Shown here in pieces: positions 31,939 to 40,914 of a DNA stretch of 64,000 nucleotides. The notes below the pieces were generated by a model, which had not been told where the DNA came from, did not search any database, and saw only the letters and a program-made list of their open reading frames with translations. The position numbers and the translations under genes were made by a program. Position 1 is the first letter of the stretch. Each line of letters starts with the position of its first letter. This DNA is from a virus: the IMG/VR virus record IMGVR_UViG_3300032070_000007, positions 1-64,000 of that record; one strand, 5' to 3'.

Positions 31939-34900
31939 GGACGTTTCCTCCTTATTCCTTCGGCAATTTTCTTATTCACAATGTCGCCTAACCTCTCAGC
32001 ATCCAGCTCGGTACTGAGTGTCCCGATTTCGAAGTTATTGGTAATAGAGATGATTTGTGGCGTAGTGGTAACTACATTCGCAACAGTACCTTCTTCAGGT
32101 GGACCATAGTCTCGAGTGGATTCAACTCTTTCTCCCTTCTCTAGCTGATAACGACCTGCTCTCGGTACCCTCGGAATACCAAACTGTCCGGAAGGTATCT
32201 TCTCAAGAGACTTCAGACTCTTTTCAATCATAGAAGTCTTCAGGTTCTTTTCAATCGTTTCGACTCTGCTTGCAACTTCTTTCTCGAACTTGGATACCTG
32301 AGTGAAAACGTTTTCTGAAGTTTTCGTATCCTTTTCAAGTTCGTGCGTTTTAGATTCCGAGACTCTCTGGATACCAAATTGCCCTTGTGTCGGTTCTTCC
32401 CAGATTTTCTCCCAGCCCTGTCTTAGCTTCACTATCCGTTCAGCTATTACTTCAACTGGCCCTTCTAGAGGTTGCTTAGCTGCTACTTCAGTATACTCTC
32501 GAGTTGCCTTGACTTTTTCACCCTTCTCAGATTTGTAATAGCTAGCTTTCGGAACACGTTGTACACCAAACTGTCCTTTTAATATGTGCGTCTGGAGCCA
32601 ATGCTCTTTGATTACCTGTACTTGCCTGTCAATTTCTTTAAACTTGCTAACTAGCTCCTTTTGTTTTGATACTTTCGTAAGGACTGAGCCGACATTAGCT
32701 AGTGCTAGCGAAATCAACATTTCAGGTTCTTCGACTATACCTTTAGCTGGTTCAGCTCCTTTCTCTGGCTTATAAGGCTCAGCTTTTCTTACTCTCTGAA
32801 CACCGAACTGCCCTTTCTGCATAGTTTGCAGCCACTCTTTCTCGAACGTCTGTATTTGTTTATCTATGACGCTCACACGCTCACGTAGTTTTTCCGGAAC
32901 AATCTTTGCAGACCGTTTTGCAAGACCTACCGCTAAGCTAGCTGGACCGGATGTTTCTCTCCTTTTTTCTGGAACTATCGGAACTCCAAACTGACCTTCC
33001 AGAACTTGTTCCTCTTTAAGCAGTTCCGTTCGTTTACTGCTCAGTTGCTTAGAGATGGCTTCTTCCAACCTAACTGTTTCTGCTTCTCTTGACTTAAAGA
33101 CTTCTTTAAGGACTTCTTTTGATTTAAGAGCTTCTTCAAAGACTTTCCGTCTAGAGATATCTTCAGTAGTTTTGGTTGCTTCATCTGTAGTAATTCTATG
33201 AACTCCAAACTGTCCTTCAGGTAACGTTACTGCTTTTAATGTCTTTGCAAAATCCTTGCCTGTCTTGCTTAAACGTTGCGTGAGCTTTTTCTTTTCCGGA
33301 GATTCCCGAACTTCCCTATAACGCTTTGTAAGCGTCGTTATAGATTCTTCTTCGGTTGGTCCGTAAGTTCCTACTGATTTAATCAGTTCACCTTTCTCAA
33401 GCTGATATACGTTAGCTTTTGATGCCTTTTGTACACCAAACTGACCCTTTGGAGCTTCAATCCTCTCTCTTTTGATTGTTTCCATCTGCTTTGTTACAGT
33501 GTTGAAGTTTTGAACGAACTTCTCATTTTCCAATGACTTCTCCACATATTGCTTTACCAGAGTTATGACGGGTGCTTCCTTGACTGATCTGTATACTTCT
33601 TTTGCAGTGACGCTCTTTTCCAATTGACCAAGCTCTAGCACTCTTTGAATTCCGAACTGACCACTAGGAGTTGCTATTGTCGCTAATTGTATTGCTAAAT
33701 CCTTACCGATTTCACCTATACGCTGTACAAGTGGAGACTCTATGGGTTCTTCTTCAACTGGCCCATATGTTCTTGTCGCGATTACTTTCTCGCCTTTCTC
33801 AAGCTGATACTTACCCGTCTTTGGTACACGCTTGATTCCAAACTGCCCGCCATGCTCTGCTGCTTTCGGTTCAAGATAACCCGATTCTGTAGCAGGTGGA
33901 GTAGCAAGGCCGAGCCATCTCAAGAAACCTTCGATGGTACCTTTGATTTCGTTTAATCTCTCCAGGAATGAATCGAAGAAGGAGATTGTGTATTTTTTGC
34001 CTGTTATATCTTCTAGGAACTGGAAGAATAGGCTTGTCTGCGTTCCTAATGCTGTCCACGCAATACCTGCAGTTATAAAGAAACCGCCGAATACAGTTGC
34101 TAAGCTAGGGATAGTTGAGTAAATTATTGTTTCGCATGCTGTTAGTATGCCATCAATGATTCCATTAACGGTAGTTGCAGGTAACGCTATCTGTGCTATT
34201 GATGCTATTAATTCTGCAAAAGAAACTGCAGCTACTGCACCCATTACCCAGTTCAGTGCATTCATAGTTGAGTTTACATTACCTAATGATGTATCCAGTC
34301 CACCAATTGAATCTGTCAGATTACTAAGATTTAAGTTCGCCAGATCTGATATACTCTTATTCACATCACTCACTGAGCCGTCCATACCGTGGAACTTACC
34401 AGTAACATCATTAATGGAACCAATCAATTGATCATTTGTAGTAAAGAGTGAACCGGACATTGAGTCATAGTATCCGATGATATTACCTGTGCTATCTTTT
34501 ACATCATTAGTAAGGGTATTAATAGTGTATATGATATTGCCATTTGCATCAGTAATTGTCCACTCCATCTTTGTAGCAGACGAACCTAGCTTATCGAAGC
34601 CCTTCGAAATATCCGTTGCCGATGCCGTTGCAGTTTGCGAAAGTCCCCACAATATGACTCCAAGTATCGCGAGAGTTGAAATTGTAGTCACAATAGCCAG
34701 TTTCAGGTGATGCATTGCAACTGTATTTTTCACAGTCTGTACTAACCACCACTTCTTGGCTTCTGTAACAAAGTGAATCGTTGACCCAAGTACTGTAAAG
34801 ATTGGGCCTAAAACTGAACAGACCATTCCTAGCATTAGCATTACAGATACTAGTGGAATGATGATAGGTAAGAGCGGTCCCAGAGCAGATAATAGTTGTG

Positions 34901-35687
34901 CAAGAACCGTTACAACCTGAATTATCATTGGTGCCATTCCAGCCAATGCGATAAACAGCTGGCCAACTGCTGTTGCCAAATTAGCCAATGCTACTTGTGC
35001 TCCTCTGGTAACAAGGAATTCACTAAGTACAGCTAATACTTTAGTTAAGGTAGGTATTAATGCAACTGCAAGTGATGTCTGTATGCTAGTCCAAACTGCC
35101 TGTAATCCTAACCACAAAGCCTCAACTGCTGGTCCTCGTGAAACTAATGTATCCATAGTATTAGACAAAAGCTTCTGAGTGTCTGATGTTGCAAGTCCCT
35201 GAGTCTCAAGCAACGCTAGCGCATACGCAACGTCCATTAATTTATCAGGCCAGTTAGCGGTAGCCTTTACGGCATCAGTGAAGTACTTAACGAACTGTGA
35301 TAGGGTACGAATTATCCTCTGTAAACTGAATGTAACGATGAAACCAGTGAAACCAACTTTTCTACCGAAACCCGATATTGCCTTACCTAGACCTTCCCAC
35401 TTTTTAACTCCAGCCATTTCTTGCTCTTGTTGCTTTTCCAACATATCAGTAAACATACTATAAGCTGGAGCTGTTCGTCTTACTGCATTAAGTTTTTCTG
35501 CCCAGACTGCACTGGACGCTCTAAAACCCTTTGTCTCATCGCCTAACGAAGCATTGTATTTACGTAATGCCGTGTCAGCAACCAAATACTGCTTGTAAAG
35601 TTTGGCTACTTTCTTTTCCACACCCGCTACTACTTCTGGATTATCCTCTACCCACTCCAGAATAATCTGCATTTTGTCTTCAGCCAT
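31935..35687 (-). CDS. tail tape measure protein with nine GQFG repeats
   Basis: A 1250-residue protein that sets tail length and is threaded through the tail tube. The first 600 residues have the usual plan: long helices, then several hydrophobic segments (about 215-300 and 330-350). The second half is unusual: nine copies of a unit G-Q-F-G-(I/V)-x-R-V-P-(K/R)-x-(G/A)-x-Y-x-L-E-K-G-E separated by 40-90 residues of charged coiled-coil. The unit resembles the single motif (VPxxGxYxLHKGE) found in many tape measures. ATG 35687 overlaps the chaperone T frame by 8 nt. Confidence 0.85.
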   Translation of the reverse strand: MAEDKMQIILEWVEDNPEVVAGVEKKVAKLYKQYLVADTALRKYNASLGDETKGFRASSAVWAEKLNAVRRTAPAYSMFTDMLEKQQEQEMAGVKKWEGLGKAISGFGRKVGFTGFIVTFSLQRIIRTLSQFVKYFTDAVKATANWPDKLMDVAYALALLETQGLATSDTQKLLSNTMDTLVSRGPAVEALWLGLQAVWTSIQTSLAVALIPTLTKVLAVLSEFLVTRGAQVALANLATAVGQLFIALAGMAPMIIQVVTVLAQLLSALGPLLPIIIPLVSVMLMLGMVCSVLGPIFTVLGSTIHFVTEAKKWWLVQTVKNTVAMHHLKLAIVTTISTLAILGVILWGLSQTATASATDISKGFDKLGSSATKMEWTITDANGNIIYTINTLTNDVKDSTGNIIGYYDSMSGSLFTTNDQLIGSINDVTGKFHGMDGSVSDVNKSISDLANLNLSNLTDSIGGLDTSLGNVNSTMNALNWVMGAVAAVSFAELIASIAQIALPATTVNGIIDGILTACETIIYSTIPSLATVFGGFFITAGIAWTALGTQTSLFFQFLEDITGKKYTISFFDSFLERLNEIKGTIEGFLRWLGLATPPATESGYLEPKAAEHGGQFGIKRVPKTGKYQLEKGEKVIATRTYGPVEEEPIESPLVQRIGEIGKDLAIQLATIATPSGQFGIQRVLELGQLEKSVTAKEVYRSVKEAPVITLVKQYVEKSLENEKFVQNFNTVTKQMETIKRERIEAPKGQFGVQKASKANVYQLEKGELIKSVGTYGPTEEESITTLTKRYREVRESPEKKKLTQRLSKTGKDFAKTLKAVTLPEGQFGVHRITTDEATKTTEDISRRKVFEEALKSKEVLKEVFKSREAETVRLEEAISKQLSSKRTELLKEEQVLEGQFGVPIVPEKRRETSGPASLAVGLAKRSAKIVPEKLRERVSVIDKQIQTFEKEWLQTMQKGQFGVQRVRKAEPYKPEKGAEPAKGIVEEPEMLISLALANVGSVLTKVSKQKELVSKFKEIDRQVQVIKEHWLQTHILKGQFGVQRVPKASYYKSEKGEKVKATREYTEVAAKQPLEGPVEVIAERIVKLRQGWEKIWEEPTQGQFGIQRVSESKTHELEKDTKTSENVFTQVSKFEKEVASRVETIEKNLKTSMIEKSLKSLEKIPSGQFGIPRVPRAGRYQLEKGERVESTRDYGPPEEGTVANVVTTTPQIISITNNFEIGTLSTELDAERLGDIVNKKIAEGIRRKRP

Positions 35688-35940
35688 ATTCTTCTTCCTC
35701 GATCTTATCCCTTACAGATTTAGATTTCTTCTTCACGGTAGCCCCTAAAACAGCTGCATCAAAGAAAAGTCTCTCTGCAGCCGACCCGTGAACTTCTGCA
35801 ATATCACAGGGTCGTTGCCCGAGAGTAACAGCAATTGCCCCAACCTGCCTACCTATCAGGCTATTCGCGAAAGGTTTCGTTGTCTTTGAGAGCTTCAGTA
35901 GAGAAGCCTGAGAAGTCGGTGATGATTCCGAACAGTTCAA
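35680..35940 (-). CDS. tail assembly chaperone, second frame (T-like), via frameshift
   Basis: The open frame 35940-35680 overlaps the end of the 137-residue chaperone gene by 80 bp and has no ribosome site; its first codon is TTG. The part past the overlap (about 60 residues, with LGQRPCDIAEVHG and an ERLFFDA helix) looks like the T half of the lambda-like G/GT chaperone pair. The frame lies +1 relative to G. A slip on UUU-C just before the G stop codon (ACC TTT CGC GAA TAG) would join them. The tape measure follows, as in other siphoviruses. Confidence 0.55.
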   Translation of the reverse strand: MNCSESSPTSQASLLKLSKTTKPFANSLIGRQVGAIAVTLGQRPCDIAEVHGSAAERLFFDAAVLGATVKKKSKSVRDKIEEEEYG

Positions 35941-36274
35941 ATTGGTCCTCTATTGGAATGTCGTCAACGTTGATTACAGTATCTGATGACGGGTCAGTAG
36001 ACGATACCTTCGGGTCGATTATACAATTCGGCAGCGCATCCCGCATTGCGAGAATCAGCTTTTCGGTTTTTATCGGGTCTGAAAGTTGTCCTTTCAGATC
36101 CGATTGCATTACATCCATTTCTTTCGATATCTTCATGTCGATAGCGTTGAAGAACTTCGCCATAGCAGGCAGTGGCATTTTTCGAATCTTGTATATGTTT
36201 CCGGATTTACATGTTACGACTTTTGTGGATTTCTTTACCAGCTCACCGGCCGTTGTTGGTTTGTTTTCACTCAC
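35861..36274 (-). CDS. tail assembly chaperone, first frame (G-like)
   Basis: A 137-residue acidic protein with a short beta start (VVTCKSGNIYKIRKMPL) and helices after it, the form of phage tail assembly chaperones. GGAGGTG lies upstream of ATG 36274. It sits between tail tube and tape measure genes, exactly where G is expected. See the overlapping T frame for the probable frameshift product. Confidence 0.65.
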   Translation of the reverse strand: MSENKPTTAGELVKKSTKVVTCKSGNIYKIRKMPLPAMAKFFNAIDMKISKEMDVMQSDLKGQLSDPIKTEKLILAMRDALPNCIIDPKVSSTDPSSDTVINVDDIPIEDQFELFGIITDFSGFSTEALKDNETFRE

Positions 36275-36286
36275 GTTTTCACCTCC

Positions 36287-37282
36287 TCATGCAGTTGCTA
36301 TTTTGTTGATTAGTGTAGCAGCGAACAGATTTGACGAGCCTTCGACAGTTCCTTTGTAACCTTTGAAACTCACTGTCTGCATAATCTTGTCGCGCAGTTC
36401 TATGGGAGCGTCAACTGCTGTCAGTACAACTTTTGGTGCCTGTATCTTTAGTCGATAGTATGTATATTCTCCAGCTCCTCCAGTTACGTCACCCGCGAAG
36501 TTCAAACTTAACGCAACTGCTGCAGGTGCTTGTATTGGTGCTGCATCGGCCTTGACTCCTGTCCAGAACATTCCTTGTGCATTCCAATCAGAGAACAACA
36601 GATCCATTTCACCTTCAAGTGTCCCTTCGCCAGGTGTAAAGCACTTCAGTAGGTAGTCCGTCATAGCATACATGTCGTCCGGAACCTTCCTCGCATAAGT
36701 CAAGCTTATGGCGTCAACACTTGCGATTTCGTCTGACTCTGCCAGATCCCAGTAAATCTTCCCATCTATAGCGAAGAAGGGTCTTACTGTGCTTACCGTA
36801 CCTAATGCAGTGGCAGTAACCTTAGCGTCTTTCTGTGCTAGCATACTAAACGTTGCACTCAGTGGATCACCTGTACGTGCTTCAAATCTTCCACTAATTG
36901 GTATGCAACTCGTGAACTGATGTGCAGAAGCTACTACTGCGCATACGTCTGGTACTTTGTAGAATGTTCCAAACTTCAGCGTATCACTTGGCAAGAACAC
37001 GTGCTTGTATCTGCCGCCTGCATCAGTGGATGTTGTTGGTGCACCCATAAGGTACTTAAGCATCTTGATTAGGTTGTCTGCGGAAGCGTACATCGCAATG
37101 TCTCCTACGCACTTATACTGACCCGGAGCCATATACTGTGGACCAGAGTATATCATGCTTGGCGCTGCGATGAACTCACGTTCTGGGTGCAGGCCTATGG
37201 AGCGAACGTCAAGAAAAGTGGTGGGTGGTGATACTGCCGTACCGAAGACTGTTTCATCAACTATAGCTAGATGTCTTGGCAT
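36287..37282 (-). CDS. major tail (tube) protein, copy 2
   Basis: A 331-residue protein of the phage tail tube type: N-terminal PRHLAIVDETVFGTAV and FLDVRSIGLHPEREF, typical of tube proteins that begin with an ETxxG element, then a beta-rich core. It is a close paralog of the gene just upstream (37296-38300), identical over most of the first 75 residues and diverging mainly after residue 80 and at the C-terminus. GGAGGTG precedes ATG 37282. Confidence 0.75.
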   Translation of the reverse strand: MPRHLAIVDETVFGTAVSPPTTFLDVRSIGLHPEREFIAAPSMIYSGPQYMAPGQYKCVGDIAMYASADNLIKMLKYLMGAPTTSTDAGGRYKHVFLPSDTLKFGTFYKVPDVCAVVASAHQFTSCIPISGRFEARTGDPLSATFSMLAQKDAKVTATALGTVSTVRPFFAIDGKIYWDLAESDEIASVDAISLTYARKVPDDMYAMTDYLLKCFTPGEGTLEGEMDLLFSDWNAQGMFWTGVKADAAPIQAPAAVALSLNFAGDVTGGAGEYTYYRLKIQAPKVVLTAVDAPIELRDKIMQTVSFKGYKGTVEGSSNLFAATLINKIATA

Positions 37283-37295
37283 TTAATCACCTCCC

Positions 37296-38300
37296 TTATG
37301 GTGCTGTGATCCTGTTTTGTAGTGTTGCAGACAGCAGGTTGGTACTACCCGAAACAGTTCCACGATATCCCTTGAAGCTTACAGTTTGCATGATCTTATC
37401 GCGTAGTTCAATTGGTGCATCGACAGCGGTTAGAACTATGTTCGGACATAGTATGCGACAGCGGTATTTTAGAAGTACGGCTGGTGCCGGCAAAGCATCA
37501 CCGTTGAGGTCGAGATCCAATGCAACTGGTACTGGCGCTTGTATTGGTCCTGCACCACTTGAAACTCCTGTCCAGAAGTATCCTTGCGCGTCCCAATCTG
37601 AGAACAGTAGATCCATTTCACCTTCCAAAGTTCCCTCGCCTGGCACAAAGCATTTGAGTAGATAGTCGGTCATTGCGTACATATCATCAGGTATCTTTCT
37701 CGTGTAGGTCAGACTTATAGCGTCAACGTTCGTTATTTCCGGAGTTTGACCTGGTTGAGCCCAATAGAGCTTTCCATCGATTGCGAAGAATGGTCTTACG
37801 GTACTGACTGTTCCTAATGCTGTTGCTGTAACCTTTGCATCTTTTTGTCCGAGCATACTGAAAGTAGCACTAACTGGATCGCCTGTACGAGCTTCAATAC
37901 GCATGCTGATTGGAATGCAGCTGATGAACTGATGTGCACTAACGACAGCAGCACACACATCTGGTACTTTGTAGTATGTTCCGAACTTTAGAGTATCAGA
38001 GGGTAAGAAAATGTGCGAATAGTTTCCTGTAGCTCCATCCTGCGCTGAAGTTGGCGTTCCACCAAATAGATGCTTGAACAGTTTCATTAAGTTGTCAGCA
38101 GATGCCCACATTGCGATATCGCCTACGCATTTGTACTGTCCAGGAGCCATGTATTGCGGACCGGAATAGATCATACTAGGTGCAGCAATGAATTCTCTTT
38201 CTGGATGTAGGCCTATGGAGCGAACGTCAAGAAACGTTGTCGGCGGCGTCACTGGGGTTCCAAATACGGTCTCGTCTGCTATTGCTAGATGTCTTGGCAA
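37296..38300 (-). CDS. major tail (tube) protein, copy 1
   Basis: A 334-residue tail tube protein, paralog of the next gene. Shared marks include ADETVFGTPV, SMIYSGPQYMAPGQY and the C-terminal RDKIMQTVSFKGY. Differences cluster in the loops (positions about 80-100 and 270-290), as would be expected for surface variation. GGAGGTGAAAG precedes ATG 38300, which lies 74 bp inside the upstream small gene. One copy may form the tube and the other a special ring or decoration. Confidence 0.75.
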   Translation of the reverse strand: MPRHLAIADETVFGTPVTPPTTFLDVRSIGLHPEREFIAAPSMIYSGPQYMAPGQYKCVGDIAMWASADNLMKLFKHLFGGTPTSAQDGATGNYSHIFLPSDTLKFGTYYKVPDVCAAVVSAHQFISCIPISMRIEARTGDPVSATFSMLGQKDAKVTATALGTVSTVRPFFAIDGKLYWAQPGQTPEITNVDAISLTYTRKIPDDMYAMTDYLLKCFVPGEGTLEGEMDLLFSDWDAQGYFWTGVSSGAGPIQAPVPVALDLDLNGDALPAPAVLLKYRCRILCPNIVLTAVDAPIELRDKIMQTVSFKGYRGTVSGSTNLLSATLQNRITAP

Positions 38301-38460
38301 TTTCTTTCACCTCCTCTACAATTTCAAACTGGCCAGATTCGATCAATATTTCAGCTTTTTCTAGGGGTACTTCTTTAACTTCGCCTGGCACGAAGTTAAT
38401 GCCTTGTGCTTCACCAGCATAGGCCCCGTTGTATTTCACGAACACTTTGTCTTTCACCAT
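38227..38460 (-). CDS. hypothetical protein, 77 aa
   Basis: ATG 38460; beta-rich first half (VFVKYNGAYAGEAQGINFVPGEVKEVPL) resembling small phage head-tail or Ig-like proteins of the kind that starts with K-V-K-x-(I/V). The last 25 residues overlap the tube gene and look less structured. Position between tail terminator and tube genes suggests a virion or assembly part. Confidence 0.45.
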   Translation of the reverse strand: MVKDKVFVKYNGAYAGEAQGINFVPGEVKEVPLEKAEILIESGQFEIVEEVKEIAKTSSNSRRDRIWNPSDAADNVS

Positions 38461-38464
38461 TTTC

Positions 38465-38905
38465 TCATGTCCTTATTTTATGGACGATGATACGCAGTCC
38501 TATCCAGTGTCCCTCAACACCTTCACCAAGACCCCTCCAGTTGGGTATTATTTGTTGCGCTTCGAGACCACATGCTGTACTACTGAGGGTTCTATCTGCA
38601 ATCAACGCGTCGTAGATTTTACCGACCAACTCGAGGAGTGTCATATAGCCTTGTTTGGGGTCAGGATCGTTGACCACTATTCCGAAATCAAAAACAAAGT
38701 CATTGATATCGGAAAGGAATGTTAGAGGCTTAACGTTTATTGGTAACGGGCAAACGTAGCAACTGGGGTAGTTATCGGGTGGGTATTTTTCGCCGTAAAA
38801 GACGTGACTGTTGAAGACTTTGTTTCCATCAGTGTCTTTTAGTCCATCAGCTAAGGTGACTAGTGCATCCCAGACTGCAACGTAATCAGCATACCATGTG
38901 GTCAT
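38465..38905 (-). CDS. probable tail terminator (gpU-like) protein
   Basis: A 146-residue alpha/beta protein: N-terminal helix (YVAVWDALVTLADGL), strand SCYVCPLPINV, then FVFDFGIVVNDPDPKQGYMTLLELVGKIYDAL and a final strand IGLRIIVHKIRT. This pattern and its place between the gp10-like neck gene and the tail tube are those of tail terminators. Overlaps its upstream neighbour by 4 nt. Confidence 0.6.
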   Translation of the reverse strand: MTTWYADYVAVWDALVTLADGLKDTDGNKVFNSHVFYGEKYPPDNYPSCYVCPLPINVKPLTFLSDINDFVFDFGIVVNDPDPKQGYMTLLELVGKIYDALIADRTLSSTACGLEAQQIIPNWRGLGEGVEGHWIGLRIIVHKIRT

Positions 38906-39666
38906 GTGTGAAAACCTCGTTTAATTTCATCGAGAGTGAATTGGAGTGCTAGTGGTTTCAAAGCATTAATCATTTTTTGGCGGAAGTGGTGGGCTTTGAT
39001 TCCGGGATGAGTACCAATATCTTTACGCTGTTGTGCTGCAACCTTTGCTAGATACTCTGCCCTACTCTCTATACTTTTACCAAAAACCGCACTCTCCTGC
39101 TCCCTAGCTTTATGCTGAACAGCATGAGCCAATTCATGTCGTAGAGTAGCTTCTTTATGTGGTCCACCCATAGCAATCTCAATTGATCGAGTTTTAGTAT
39201 CATACACCCCATAGGCTTCTATGTTGGGATATCCTGGAGTACGACTTTTGGCAAGGAGTATAGATTTACCAGGCAACTCTTTAATAGGCGTAGTTAGTGC
39301 AGCCCTTGCCTCTATAGCAGTGTATCCTCGATATTGGGCAGCTCTAAAAACCTGACGTCTCGGTGACATTTCTTTATTAACTAAACGTTTGCCAATTGCT
39401 GGTACATACCTACCCGTACTCTCCCCAGTACCTTCATCAACAAACATCGCATACGGAGCATCCCAATAAAACCTTACTGACCTCTCCGTCTGCTCACTCC
39501 TAAACGATGATTGGAGTTCTCCAGTTTTGCCCTTAGGAACTATCTCAACATTCAATCGGTTAGCTTCTTCAACTACCCTAGTAATCGCATTATTAATGAG
39601 TGCACCCGGCTTTACATTAATCCACCGTACCTTTCCGCTCACGTTTAGGGTAAGTCGAGCACTCAT
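38902..39666 (-). CDS. HK97 gp10-like neck protein with inserted metalloprotease domain
   Basis: A 254-residue protein. Residues 1-95 match gp10-type head-tail joining proteins (TGELQSSF, then YAMFVDEGTG near 72-81) and 218-250 match their end (THPGIKAHHFRQKMINAL). Between them lies an insert of about 120 residues with HELAH at 177-181 (LRHELAHAVQHKA) and, about 20 residues on, IESRAEYLA whose Glu could be the third zinc ligand. This is the layout of a gluzincin peptidase. The joining role is inferred from sequence and gene order; catalytic activity is predicted from motif only. Confidence 0.7.
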   Translation of the reverse strand: MSARLTLNVSGKVRWINVKPGALINNAITRVVEEANRLNVEIVPKGKTGELQSSFRSEQTERSVRFYWDAPYAMFVDEGTGESTGRYVPAIGKRLVNKEMSPRRQVFRAAQYRGYTAIEARAALTTPIKELPGKSILLAKSRTPGYPNIEAYGVYDTKTRSIEIAMGGPHKEATLRHELAHAVQHKAREQESAVFGKSIESRAEYLAKVAAQQRKDIGTHPGIKAHHFRQKMINALKPLALQFTLDEIKRGFHT

Positions 39667-39701
39667 GTTGTCGCCTCTTTCTATTATGCGTTGATTGCTT
39701 A

Positions 39702-40190
39702 TTATATTTTGTTGTTTATCTGTTTAGCTTGTACTTCCTGTAGGGTATTATTAGTTATTATCCAGAACCGTATTTTAGGTAAAATTGTTTTCATCCAAGC
39801 CATTTCTTCATAAAACCTCTCTGTATCAATAATAAACCACACTTCCTCATATTGACGTAGATATCTAATACATTGTCCAATTCCGGTAGCGAAACAACTG
39901 TAACCATAGACGCCTCTACGTGTGTACTTGACCTCAACAGCTATTTTACTATCAATTATAATATCAGGTCTAGGACCTTTAATACTAACATCACTATCAT
40001 ACGAGTACCATTCTGGCACTGCATCGTAACCTTGACTGATTAATTGAATAGTTACTTTACAAACAAGAACATCTTCATCAACAGCCTCGCAGAGACATTT
40101 CGAAAGCTTCCTCGTTTTCACCTGTATCCTGTCAAGTGCACTATTTAAAATAGTATTACATCTTTCTACCTTATTAACAGGTACTGGCAT
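39702..40190 (-). CDS. PD-(D/E)XK nuclease-like protein, 162 aa
   Basis: Core GPRPDIIIDSKIAVEVKYTR contains the D and E-x-K of a restriction-endonuclease-like fold, followed by GIGQCIRYL as the Q-helix. N-terminus is basic and helical. It is AT-richer than its neighbours and lies between two structural genes (connector and neck protein), the sort of place where homing-type or exclusion genes insert. It has no obvious partner methyltransferase. Substrate unknown. Confidence 0.6.
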   Translation of the reverse strand: MPVPVNKVERCNTILNSALDRIQVKTRKLSKCLCEAVDEDVLVCKVTIQLISQGYDAVPEWYSYDSDVSIKGPRPDIIIDSKIAVEVKYTRRGVYGYSCFATGIGQCIRYLRQYEEVWFIIDTERFYEEMAWMKTILPKIRFWIITNNTLQEVQAKQINNKI

Positions 40191-40209
40191 TTTAGTTACA
40201 CCTTATAGT

Positions 40210-40590
40210 TTAGACTTCGTAATTCCCGTTCTGAACTTCAGTTATCAATGATATTGCGCTTCCGATTATGGGTCTATTTGCGACAGTTCCCCTCATTGCT
40301 AAGCCTAGAAAGTACCCTGCAAACCTCTCGTAAATCTGTAGGTTCATCATTACTGGAGCAGGTAACCTTCCTGCAGTTCTCTCATACATAGCTGCATACG
40401 CAAGATAGACTTGGTGACCAGCAATTGCAAGTACAGCATTATCAACAGATGCTACAGTCGCAACCTCTGATTTCTCAGCATCTACTTGCGCAGTCGCTAA
40501 GTCAATCCACCTCTGGATAACTTCCGGCTTAACCCTATCCTCAGATAGATTGTCTAAGTACTCTCTAACTGCCTTGATCTCAACAGTCAC
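40210..40590 (-). CDS. head-tail connector (gp6-like) protein
   Basis: A 126-residue all-helical protein starting VREYLDNLSEDRVKPEVIQRWIDLATAQVD, the form of gp6/gp15-type adaptors that attach under the portal. Later YLAYAAMYERTAGRLP and a helix complete the bundle. It precedes the neck protein and tail terminator in the standard order. Family by structure pattern and context. Confidence 0.55.
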   Translation of the reverse strand: MTVEIKAVREYLDNLSEDRVKPEVIQRWIDLATAQVDAEKSEVATVASVDNAVLAIAGHQVYLAYAAMYERTAGRLPAPVMMNLQIYERFAGYFLGLAMRGTVANRPIIGSAISLITEVQNGNYEV

Positions 40591-40600
40591 ATTATCCCTC

Positions 40601-40912
40601 CTATGCAGTTGGTTCCTTATCTACCACTTGCCAAACAAACTCTAGAGTATGTTCGACAACTCCAGCTTTTTCGAACACGAACATTCCATAGTAGGTACCG
40701 GGAGTAACGTTAAAGTCAGCAGCGATGGGTACGAAAGTGATTCTAGTGTCTGGATTAATGAAGGCGATTGTACAGCTTTTACCGTCAATAATTTTGGTTG
40801 TTCTCGCTTTATTCCAGACGTATATTTTTCCAGTGCAGTCACTGTAGTTCACATTTTCAACTACCCCGGTGTATCCTCGACCGCAGTCTCCTTTTACTAT
40901 TTCGAAACTCAT
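40601..40912 (-). CDS. small beta-sandwich virion protein, 103 aa
   Basis: Mostly strands (IVKGDCGRGYTG, KIYVWNKA, ITFVPIAADF, GTYYGMFVFEKAG, HTLEFVWQVVD), in an Ig-like arrangement similar to BppU-N-type phage modules that describe gain or loss in strands. ATG 40912. Follows the giant repeat protein by 2 bp. Possibly its partner or a decoration protein. Confidence 0.45.
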   Translation of the reverse strand: MSFEIVKGDCGRGYTGVVENVNYSDCTGKIYVWNKARTTKIIDGKSCTIAFINPDTRITFVPIAADFNVTPGTYYGMFVFEKAGVVEHTLEFVWQVVDKEPTA

Positions 40913-40914
40913 TT

